Shown one piece after another: positions 37,045 through 49,100 of a stretch of DNA of 64,000 bases (the stretch's first letter is position 1; each line of letters begins with the position of its first letter). Under the pieces are notes generated by a model. The model did not search any database. It saw nothing but the letters and a program-made list of their open reading frames with translations, and was not told the DNA's origin. A program made the translations under genes and the position numbers. Origin of the DNA: Phalacrocorax aristotelis (Eukaryota; Chordata; Aves; Suliformes; Phalacrocoracidae); assembly GCF_949628215.1 (NCBI RefSeq), contig NC_134277.1, positions 34,417,357 to 34,481,356 of the forward strand, written 5' to 3'.

Positions 37045-37134
37045 CTAGTGTTCAGCGTACCTTGGAGGTAACTCTGGTGTCGGGGGAACCACCGGGCAGC
37101 TGGGCAGGTCGGTTATTTCAATACCCCTCAATCT
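37045..37134 (-). CDS. TMEM196: TMEM196 coding exon 4, C-terminal tail
   Basis: After the acceptor ATATTAG the exon reads [20 protein letters not shown], then ELPPRYAEH and a TAG stop. As I recall the mammalian tail, it is [20 protein letters not shown] followed by ELPTRK, so the match is strong up to ELP. An AG|GTACGC donor-like site at 37061/37060 falls just where the sequences part. The bird tail may therefore really continue into a further exon that I could not find. Mammals may also have another 3' exon choice. Confidence 0.8.
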   Translation of the reverse strand, partial: RLRGIEITDLPSCPVVPPTPELPPRYAEH

Positions 37135-40100
37135 CTAATATAAATATAACAATTATACAATAAATATAGTACAAACAAATGCACATGCAGTACATGTCTA
37201 TATTACTGTATATCAGTATAATATACAATATAGTCTTACACATAAAACACTTTAAAGCTATTTTCTAAATCAGGGCCTAATTTAATATAAGTTCTTAGGT
37301 AACCTTCATTATTTTTTAGGGGCATGGCTCCAACTAATGTACTCAAACCTGCCAGCAGCAGGCCATCCACAGGCTATAGGTCTAAGAAGTCCCAGATCAG
37401 ACCATCTACACATGCATACTTGATTCTACAACACACATGCAGGGAGTCCACCATCAGAGGGGCACATCCTACCTCGCTGAGCATGTGCAATAGGGTTGCT
37501 CTGCGCATGCGTCATGGCTTTTCACCCAAGATAAGTGGGCACCTGGCAGTTCTCATTGTTAAGTGTCTAAAAGCTCGGTAGGTGAACGTGTCAGGAAGAA
37601 AAGCGGTGAACTACTGCTATACACGGTCATCATTGGCCCAAATTGATAGGGTTGGTAAGTGTTTGTATTTTGAAAGTTTTTCTTCCCAGGCCATTTCTTT
37701 CTTTTTTTCTTTTTTCCCCCTCTTTCTTTTTCTCTCAAACGGGCTTCATCTTTGTCCTTGATGAGGCAAGAGCCTCTTTGAAAGGCAGGATCTAGCCTAC
37801 TATATGCAAGACCATGGTCATACTTGCCTACGCAGCTCATCGGAATTCTGCTTCATTTTAAAATTAGGAGAATTTTATCTCTTTGTTTGATTTTATCACT
37901 GTTTTATGTTGCTGTTGTAAACTATACTATTTAACTTTTAAAAGCATGTTGCAAACATCTAAGGTGAATTCGGTCTATATTTCTACTTGGAGTCAAGAAA
38001 CCAAAGAATATTGACAAGTCATTTTTACTTAATGGACAATTAACTGCTGTATCGTGTTTTGTCAGGGAATCTGAAAACATTCTACAGTCTGAATGAATTA
38101 ATCCTCGTTCTGATGTTCAGAGGTCTCAGTAGATATGATACAGACTGTTGAACTTAACTATAATGCCAGCTTGCACATGGAGATTTAAATGGGCAGTCCA
38201 CTTGACTTTTGTTCCTTTCTCTACTAATTTCTCAAATGAAAGGCATTGGATACAATGTCCAAATGTAAAGCACAGGGTGTCAGTGAACATTCTACTCCTC
38301 AAATATTAATCGGATCTGTAAATTCAAGGAGCTGAGTTCAAGAATTCTATTGAATTAATTCTTTTGGCCCTACATGCTCAAGTTTGGGAGCTTATGTTTC
38401 AGTACCTAAACAGAGACCTAGGCACCTTGGTAAGCTTCCTTTTAACAAAGCAAGGCAATAAATTTGCTGCTGCAAATCTGACCAGTTTCATTTAGGTGTC
38501 TAAATATGTCCTTGGGTGCATAGGTTCAGTCGCCAAGGTTTGTGAACTGTGGCTTTTGTGTTTAAGTAACCTACTTTATAAGCTGAGTACTTGGGAGAGG
38601 AAGAAATTGATTAAATCCTGGAAGCATGCAATGATGTGGTTACAGAAAGCATTCTGTGCTTTTTCACAGTACAATACATGATAATCCATATTAATAAGTC
38701 TTCCAATTATTTATGAAGTGCTATATTTAGCAGCTAAGCCCTTGAATAGCTATACAATGGAATTATGTTGAAAATGGATGTACTTCATTGAAATGGATGT
38801 AGTGCAGATATACAGTATCTAAAAATAGCTCCATAGAATGCAACATAATAAAGCTTACACAGAATGGCAGCGTTTCATTTCCCAGAAGCTCATTCTCATA
38901 TAAAACTGAAAACTGAATACATCTCTTGTCAATTGTAAACGTTAACAGATACAACAGCATTGTAGGAGAAGCAGAACAAATAAGGGAGGACACACAACTC
39001 ACTTTTTCTGCCATTTCATGGGAGTGATGCAATGAATGTTCTCTTTCTGAGAACATTCGCCTTTGTTCATAGCTGGCTAGCCGACAAGTGAGCCATGAAG
39101 AAAGGGTGCAACCACCAATTCCAATGCATGCAAGAGACATGGAGGCAAGATGCAAAGAATAGAGCGCAGATGACTTCTTTGTCAGAGCACGAAGAAATTG
39201 AAAATTTAAGATTCCTCCAATCAGTCCACAGATGCAACAGGCAGAAAAAAGTATCATCTGTTAGGAAAGACAAGAGAGGTTATGTCACAGTAAACATTTC
39301 AGAGACAGGTTCATTCATACATAAAAATGAGACTAACCATAATTCAATGTTTTGATAGCATCATAGACTGCAAAACACTGCACAGACACTAATTTTTAAC
39401 TCCCTCATCTCCCACAGAGGTCCAAGAGAATACAAAACCTTCTGGTGCACAGGAGTTAAGACTGGTGTTGCATATAAAATGAAGTTGGGTAGACTGAGTT
39501 GCTCATGTTAAAAGCTAGTCAATGGAAGGACTACTAGGACACAAACCTTCTGATTTCCAGTGTTTCATTCAAAACAGTAACATGACAGAATGTGTCTTAA
39601 TTTTCTGTTGTGCAGTTCCTCACCACTCCTCAGGAGTGAACACCTCATGTATTTGCAGTGAAACTCTCTTGCTTTGCGTGCCATTTGACTCTGTTCAATT
39701 CTAATTTGTTCAGTCAGACAGCAGTTTGGAGGTTTTCCACAGCTTTTGTGGGGACTTCAAAAGTGTTCAAGGTGAATGTGCTGGACAAAGAAGCAAGAGA
39801 ACCAACAAAGAAATATATGCTGCAGGTCTACAGAAGGTGAGTGTGGCGACTATGTGTTTGTTTGGTTGGGTTTTTTGTTTGTTTTTAACTTGGTTAAAAT
39901 GTTTCTGGGAACTTTAGAAGGATGTGAAACAGGCTGCAATTAATGAGGGATGTTTAAAGACTTTCTATCACTTCAATCACAAAGATGCCACCCTGGTTCA
40001 GGATGCCCTTGAGCCACAAATAACTCAAGGGCAAAAGACCTTATTTTGGAGACACTGCTAAATTATTGCCTTATTCACTTCCCGTGATACTTCTGGCCTG

Positions 40101-43100
40101 TCAGATGTTGATCTAGATGGGTCTTTGATGTTACTCAATATGGCTTTTTATATGTACTGTGGTAGGAACAATTTATGGATTGTTACAGACCACTTCTGTA
40201 TACAAGTGGGTTGAGAATTTTGTTAGGAATGTGGCATTCAGGCTGTATGCTGCAGTCCACTGTGAAATGACTACTCCATAAGACTACCCGAACAGACAGC
40301 TTTTAGAAACTGGTTATGGTCCACATGCTTTAAGAAATGAGACTGTCATTGTAACAAGGTTTAGGATAACTCATAGATATTTAAAAATAATCTGAGAGAG
40401 ATCCTGATTCCCTTCGTGCTTATACTGGTTTTACGTGAGTTGCACCTGTATATGGCGGGCTAATCAAGCTGACAGAAAATTAAGCCAGACATTATAACTC
40501 ACGATAGGATCATGTCTTTAACATAAAGTTCAGCTGTGACTTGTGTAGTAATAACTCTATTTCGCTGCAGTCAGAAAAATTACTGTACTTCTGGTTCTTA
40601 GAAAAGGCAGGAAACATCCGCCATCGCTTTAAAACTGGTTTATTCATGATATTGGTTGCAAAAAGAACTTATTAAAACAGTGAACAGCTACAGTATATAG
40701 AATCAAACTTGGTCAGCAGCCTCACTGAGGTGGCAGCCCAGTCATGCCACAATCCACAGAAATGGGTTTTTGAAAGAGAGTAGTTAGAATACAGTGAAGT
40801 TATTGGGGAACTTTTTATTGTCTTGGTGTAAGTTTGTGTCAACAGGTTTTCCATCCATATTTATCTAGATAGAGGTAAATAGGCATGTGTGGCTTAAATA
40901 GGCATGACCTAAATAGGCCATTTCAGAACTGCCTTGTTTTGCTTGATTAACCCAAAGTGCTGATTGCTTTTTTTGACTGCTGACTTGCAATTTTTACTGG
41001 CTTTTTATCAGAAACACTTGGACACAGAAAGCCCCCAGTAAGGAGTTCAAGTTAGATAAGTATGCCTTTCAAATACTTATGTGTTATATATGCAGTGGAA
41101 AAACTTACAACAAGTCCAGATTTTTTTTTGGCGCACAATATTCCACATATGCCACAAAGCAGAAACTGCAAAGAAAAAAAAAACCACAATTATTTAATCA
41201 TTTAAGGTCTCAAGTTTAAATCCTGCTGCGTTGCTGTAGCAGTGACCACAACAGTAGGTTAGGCAATGGTTACAGTTGTCAACATTTTAATCACAAACCT
41301 TATGTTTCAGGAAGTTATAACTCAACCATAAACACACTTATCTGAGAAGAAGAAACTGGAATGAGAAGTCAGATGGAGAATGATTACTCTTAGAAAAAAA
41401 AAAAAAAAGAAAAAAAAAATTCCTACTTTTAAGCTGCTTGGGTAAACAAACGTGAAAAAAAAAGCCAATATTACAAGCAGAAGGTGCATTTTACTCTTTT
41501 TTTCTCAGAGAGGTTTAGCAAAGTAGTAGTCAGTGATCCAAATCATCTACTTTCAAGCATAGCTGAGGTACTTAGTGCCCTTTTCCTACCGTGTGCACAG
41601 CTGAGGAATCATACATGGATTGTTGGCCTCAGGACAGTGGAACTCTGGGCAAGAATGCAATTCAGTCCCCTCTGTGGATGAAGGTGTAAATATGAGTACA
41701 TCTTTTGGTGTGTCTACACTGAGCACGCAGGCAAATGTCTTTTAGATTCTGGATAGCCTGCTTCACAAGAGATAGCATGAAGATATCTGTACCTTTTTTT
41801 CATGTAGTTCCCTTTCACAAACTGATCTGCTAATTCTTACATCAAGCAGTAGGCAAAAACTGATTAACAAAAACAGAAACATCCCCTACTAGCTGATGTG
41901 AATAGGTGTTAATGCTTTTTAGTGACCTACATCAAAGACCAATGACATTATCTGATGTCACTTTTTCCTCCTACAAAAAAGTTTAATGAGGGAAACAGCG
42001 AACAGTCCCTGAGAGAGCAGTCATGGTAAGAACTACAGTGGTTGTATGAAAGCAATAAGGCCTTCTCCAGGTGTTTGTAATACTGTCAAAAGATTTCTTT
42101 GATACCTCATAAACCCTTTAATTAAGAAATCTGTGCTACTTATTTTTGGTAACGCTAACCCTACACCCCTATTGGGAAGTACTTTTATAGTTTAAAACTG
42201 GATTTTTCCACATCCTTTTTGCACTGAGATGGTATTTCTAGTAAAAGGCTCTGCTTGACCTTGATTTAGGATTAAATCAGAGAACAGACCTAGCTGTGAC
42301 ATAAAAAGTGAAAAAAAAAATCAAGCAGTTCCTATACGGAATTCAGGTTCTATTTAATATATTGTATGTACATCTCATTTACCCTCCAAAATTTTGCAGT
42401 TTCAGTGTTTCAGTTGAAGAGGTGCTTTAATACCTTTATCTCCCTCCAGCTAAAGTAGTTCATGCATATAGCTAAGCATAAGCATTGAGATGTATTTTTA
42501 CTCTGAGTTAAGCCTATTGAATCAGTTCCCCACAATGAATATGGCTAAATTTTGTATATTATTTACCTCTACACTAAGCATGGGATGTGGACTTAATACC
42601 AGTCTGATTATGGAGAGGGCTGGGTCATGTAGACCATGGCGCTGAATGGCTCAGGAGATACGAGGACACACAACTTGTAATTGCTACTAGAGCTAATCCA
42701 TTGGAATAAAAATCAAAAAACTAACAGGTAGGGCTCCCTCTGTCCTTTTCCCACAGGCAGAGGAGATTTCAGGTCAGAGCTATGACGTCTGCCTTTTAAG
42801 TTTTCACTCAGGCTTTCTGTGAAGCTTTTGAGTTTCACTCCCAATCCTGTCATTGCAGATTGCCTTCAACTGAAGGCATGCTTCAGATTTTCATATGTAG
42901 TATTTTGTATTTCTCAACATTAATGCAGAAACCACAAAAAAAATTTTGTTGAAGACATCACTGTAATTAAGTTCTATTGAGTCAGGCTTGATAAAGCATA
43001 TTAATAATATAATTTCTTTCTGTAGTGATTGAATAGGAAAAAATTGTATAAATAAAAATTTATGAGTTCTGGGAAGCTTACAGAAAGGATCTGGAAGATA

Positions 43101-46100
43101 CCATCAAAGATAGTTTCAGCTTGTAACAAGCATACGTTAACTAGTTTAAAAAGCTGGCGTTTTGATAATTTACCTTCAAAGCCAAAAGAATAGGTCACCC
43201 ATTTTGCTCCTGTTAGAGTCAATGGATTTTTTACCATTGATTTCAGTCAAAGACTTTCTAGTTCCATTGTACAGTCTTTGCTAGCCATAAGGAAATGTAA
43301 TGAACAAGTTATATTAGCCTTGCATATGACCAAAGTAGCAACAAGCAAATTACAGATTCATCCCACATTAGAATGCACCAATTTGGGCAGTTCTGCTATT
43401 CTTTACTGTTTTCCAGGGACAGGGCACACACCTTTGCAAACCACCTTTATGTAGTGCCATATACACATATATTACCTAAGATATTTCCCAGTTGAAATCC
43501 AAAGCATAGTGAATGAGCTAATCTGCGACCCCTAACGTACTGGCTTCTCAAAAACAAGGGATAACTACTGTATTCCATAGTTGTTAAAGTATCTGAGGGA
43601 CTACTTGGGTATACATAGAAACTGGGGGATGAGAGGCTGGAGAGGAGCCCCATGGAAAGAGATCTGGGGTCTGACTTGACGGCAAGTTGAATATGAGTCA
43701 ACAGTGTGCCCTGGCAGCCAAAAAGGCCAACCATGTCCTGGGGTCACTTGGCTTGTTCAGCTTGGAGAAGAGAAGGCTGAGGGGTGCCCCCATTGCAGTG
43801 CACAACTTCCTCAAGGTAGGCGGCAGAGGTGCTGATCTCTCTCTGGTGACCAGTGATAGGACACATGGAAATGGAATGAAGCTGCGCCAGGAGGAGTTCA
43901 GACTGGACGTTAGGAGAAAGTTCTTCATTGAGAGGTTGATTGGTCACTGGAACAGACTCCCCAGGGAAGTGGTGATGGCACCAAGCCTGTCAGAGTTCAA
44001 GGAGCGTCTGGACGATGCTCTTCAACATATGGTTTAGTGTTAGGTAGCCTGCAAGGAGCAGCGAGTTGGACTTGATGATCCTTATGGGTCCCTTCCAACT
44101 TGAGACATTCTATGATTTTATGATAATATTTTATTGTGTCAGGGTCTATATGTATACTCTGTATGTATTTTCTCTTTGTGTACGTCTACAATATTTGTAT
44201 ATATAAACAAGGAATAAGGTGTCATGTAGTTAAAGAACTCAACAGTGAACTCAGAGGAGTTGGGTATTCCTGGTTCTTCCAGATTTTTCTGTGTGAGCTT
44301 GGGAATGTCATGCCAAAGTTTTATAATCCGTATGACCACAAGACAAACAAGTTGTGAAACTGGATGCAGTAGTGTGCTTGAACTTATTAAAAACCTTGGA
44401 AGAAAAGCACTTGGGCACTAGCAAAGGATTAATATGATTTAGGGTTTTTTAGATGATGGTGTGTTATATTCACAGAGAAAAGCCTTGCCCAAAAAACCAG
44501 TATGGTTATTAATTTATGACAGCAGGTATTTTGCTATTAAAATCAATGGATGAATTTGAGCCACAGTGTCAAGCAATTAAACCTCACACAAAGCTTTGAA
44601 AATGTTTAGCCAAGTGTATCCCTCTCTTCTGAGGCTGCAGAGGAGTCTGTTTCACTAGAAGTGGTAGAAACCTGCTTTACAGAGAATATTAGAGATACCT
44701 GGGGCACAGGAACACTGCTCATGCAGAGTTGCCTTAGCCAGGATTCTGAATGTAAAGACCTCTAGAAAGGTTAGGAAGTCAGTAGGACATTATGTGGTTG
44801 ACTGTAATCATTGCTTTTTGATAGATCAGCTAGGAATTCAGGAATTCTTTTGTTGGTTCTATAGTAATTTCCTGTAGATTTTTTCATGTTGCAGAGTTGT
44901 GGTCAGCAGTAGTTAAAAGTAGGTGGGAGAAACTGCACTAGTTCTTTGTACCAGGAAAAGAATGAGAGTATGAATGAGACTCAAAAGGAATTTCTTACGT
45001 TTGTTCCTGTTTATCTTTTAATTTTGAGCCTTCTATTTTATAATACTGCCAACTGAAATACAGCCACCAGAGGCTCTGCTGTCTTGCCACTCTCTGTTCT
45101 TGGCTATCCTGAAGGACTTCATGTCAATATGTCATACCATTTAAACTTGACTTGTAACTGTTGACCTGCTCTGGACTACAGTTTACCCATGGCTAACTGA
45201 CACTGTCTTGGTGAGGACTTGCTCCTTTCTACAGGATCATTGATTATCCTCAGTCAATTTTTAGCAACCTCTTGGGCTCTTTAAATGTAGTTGCATCTTC
45301 TAACCATGTCAAACCTGAAGTAAGTTGAGGCAAACACACATTGAAAATAAGTAAATCAGGAGTGAAAAATAAATGTATCACTGAAGATAAGCTCCTTATA
45401 AATAATGATCAGTTTTGTTGAAGTGTTCACAACTCATGCTGAGAATAAGGCTAAAATATTTCGTGAAAGATGAACTAAATTAATAAGCCCTCCAAAATGC
45501 TTTGGGAGCCAGAGAGGGACCTTCAGCTGGTCTTGAAGCAGATGTTTCACTGTTGGACTTTCATTTTAATTAATATTCATCAGAAAAATCACAAAAGGCT
45601 AAAAGATCCAAAACCTGACTTTAAATCCTCCATAAACCACTATTTGCAACCAATTCCCATTATTTCTGGGGTTGCTTTTTGTTGCAGTCTTATTCATATC
45701 TCTGATGATACGTGGTATTTTTTGTCAGGACTAGCAGAGGAGGCAGGGCTTGAATGTGTCATAAAATAATAGATAGGGGCAGAACCACTCTTGGGTGATG
45801 GGTAAAAAAATCCAAAGAAAGACACCACAAAGCACAAAAGGAACTTAGAGCCTCAGTAGGCTGTGAGTGCCTCAGTCCCCCTTTCAGTGAAGATTTGCCA
45901 GGGACCTAGCAGAGTCAGAGTCCCTTTGATAGCACCAGTGTGATTGCAAGGTGATGCAGGGGTGTCTAATTGTCTGGCTTTTGCCATTCACACTGCAGCT
46001 GTGCCTTCTTATATTCAATATGCATATCTGAAAATCTCTCTTTTGTTCTGTTGAACTTCAGAATAAAGAACTAAGGACCTCCCAGAAAAAAGAGAATGTT

Positions 46101-49100
46101 TATTTTGAGCCTACTTTAATTTACTTTATATTAAATATGGGCTTGAAATAAAACCTCAGATCCAAACACCCAGAAGTTTCAGTAAGAAGCCTGAAATCTC
46201 AATTTAGATTCAAGTTCTGTGGTTTGGATCCATTCCTATTTCATATTTTCTGGAACAAAAGACTTGGCCTCATTCACTTTCTCCTGGAAAAAGGGCTTTT
46301 CTTACTGGTAGTCTGAAAAAGAAAGATTCATTTTTAGTTATATCTGCAGAGAGCCAAAGATTTGTTGGTTTCCATCATGCAGAAGAAAATGAACTATTTT
46401 TATTTTGTATATTGAATCTAAGAAACCTTTCTTTATTCTGTTTTGAGGCAGCAAAAGCAGTGGTGAATCTAATACCCTTGAGAAAATGAAAACTGTCTAT
46501 GGAAAATCTTTCTGCAGAGACACTGAAGAAAATAGTAGAGAAAACCTGTTGAATATAAGGACTGCTTGATCGCTGGTTAACGTTCATGACAAAGAAGAAG
46601 CCCAAACTGTATACACTGTGTGGAAAGCCCTCCAGTGTTCTGGGTCGTCCATATGTACCTGATGAACTAGAGGAAGGGAAATTATTCCAAATTTGAAGAT
46701 AACACAGTGGAAATTCAGGCATATCATACCTACTCAAATAACCTCCCACTTGGAAGAACAGACCATCAAGACAGAATCAACAGCTTCACTTCTATCTACT
46801 CTTGTCAGGGGGTAAACAAAAAAATCTGCGTTTTACACTAAAACTGTATAAACATGTGACTGCTATGAGAGTATCCAGGAATTTGAAATCAGTAATGTCT
46901 AGAAAGGACCATTCTATTTAATAATCTTGTTGCTTTTACTCCATCCAGTTGAGAAAAAAGCTGAAATCCCTAATGGATGAACTGAGCAGAGAAGGTACCT
47001 CTAATTGTAAATCTTCTTTGAAGCAGTATTTCAGAACAACGATTAATTTTTCTTAGTGCAGGCATAAAGGGCACAGAATCCACCAGTGAAAACAAAAGCA
47101 TCAAACTAGAGGAAAATGACAACGGGCAAAAAGAGGAAGCCTAGGTAGTAGGTTTGTCTGTTACCTCCATAGAGAAACACAATCATCTTTGCAAAGGGGG
47201 GTGGAAACTTCCAATGGCATTGTTGTCCCGTGCAAAGGGTCATGCGGACAGGGATGTTTAGCTGGCTGCAAACCATCCAGATCCAGAACCAGAAGTAACA
47301 GCATTGCCACAACCCAACCCTGTGTCCCACCAAGTCTGTCATACTGAGAGGGGAGCTCTGCTATGTGAGGTGAGGTATAGTGTTAAAACATGTCTAATCT
47401 GAGCTCATACCTTGACTTGGCAGTGTGCTATTAGGTCATATCAGCTCAGGTGGTGCTACAGTTCCCACTGACTCAAGCCATATTCAAGAAGTTTAAATTC
47501 CATCCCAGGCCCTGTGATAGTGCTTCTGTTCATCTGGTTCTAGGCCTGCAGAGATGCTTTAAAAATGGGAAACGGTTTTTAGAAACACTCAAGGGAATTT
47601 AGAAGTGGGTCTCTGAACCGGAAAGGCTACTTGCCATCAGAGATTCAAAAAACCTCTGATCATCTGGAAAAAAAACCAAATTCTGAGCACTAAATGATAC
47701 TACTTATTTACTTGTTTAGGGCCTCTTAGAATAAAAAATAGTAAATAATGCTTTTTATTGTTTTTGTGTCAAATATTTACCTTAGAGTATGACTGCTTGC
47801 ATCTTAAAAAGTAATACATTAAAGATTATTCCCTGCAGATAAACGGAAGTCTTACCTCAGCAAAACATTTAAGCATATGCTTAAGTCAGTCTACATTCAA
47901 CAGGTCCTCTTAAATACAACCCAGGAACTACAAGTCCCCTTGGACAGACTGTTTTCCAGGTTGGTTTGTGCTTCTGGAGTGTCTGAATGATAAAGAAAAC
48001 CAGCTGAAAGACTTCTCAGCTGGAGAGAATTGTCCTGGTTCCAGGCAAGGCAAGAAGCTCCCACTGTTGGTACATCCTCCCTCATCTATAGGTACAAAAC
48101 TCTTTCCAGCTTCCACTAAGCTCACTGACAGTGCTGTGATTCATTTCATCAGGAGCAGGAGCCAGCCAGAAATATGGTCAGTTTGATGAAAATGCAATGC
48201 ACATGTTTAAATAAAGTAGGATCACATCTGCATTTTGTCTGCATGCTAAACAATAATGTGAATTTCTTAGTGTTCTTTGGCAAAAAAAAAATAGTTTGAC
48301 TGTTCTTTCCAAAGGAAACTTGGCAGCAGAAAAAACTAGATGCAAAATTTGATGTTTTAAAATTTTAGGCCACCAACATTGATTTAACAGTCTAAAATGA
48401 TGTTCTTGCTCTGGGAGAGTTCCATACTGACCAAACCTTTTTGTTTTCCTTCAAAACATGTATAAAAAAAATAAGTCATTGAAATAAAATTTTTCAAGTG
48501 CCAATTTGGAGCAAATTTCTGTAGCCAAATTATAAATGCAGATTTGTAATGGGCAGGCAGACTTCCACTGTGCTAAAATCACAAATCATGGGAACAATAA
48601 CACTGCCCCTACAGACAGACCAACCCACCAACATCCAGAGAATGCATATCTCTCAAATACATTTAGATATTAGTCTTTATAAGGGAAGAACCTATTACTC
48701 TTGAAGGGCATAGCCATAAGTGAATCATCAGGTATCTCTCCTGCGAATGAAGATAGATGGCATATTGATTGAAGATGTGGCTTTTGTATCTCATTCTTTC
48801 TCTGTGAGAAAATCTCATTTATAGCAAGACTTTATTCATCATTGCAGAATAAATAAGAATTAGAGCCATATAGATATGTGCAGGTGCGGATATATAGTCG
48901 CTCATCATAGCGATAGTGATGCAACCAATACATTCTAAATATAGATGGGAAAGTATGTGACCATTTAAAAACTACCTGTGAATACTTTTTGAAAGATTAT
49001 GTTTGGGTTTTTCTTGTTTGTGCAAAAGCTTTCGCTATCGATGCTGTCATTCTTGCTGCGCTATAGTTAGTGGTTCAGCATGCCCGTTCGTTTGATCATT

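Larger units (their letters stand above)
37135..41108 (-). other. TMEM196 introns 3 and 2
   Basis: The introns are 37135-39002 and 39258-41108. Intron 3 holds an NRF1-like TGCGCATGCG at 37502-37511 and a pyrimidine tract. Intron 2 holds a plus-strand exon-like segment at 39743-39836 and a triplicated 12-mer. Confidence 0.7.

Noticed and set aside
38763-39002. Extension of the TMEM196 exon 3 frame for 79 more residues
   Set aside because: A consensus donor lies at 39002 and the next conserved residues are found in exon 4, so this is intron.
43687-44037. 116-codon open frame read as a host gene
   Set aside because: It is the CR1 ORF2 C-terminus, with an internal deletion.
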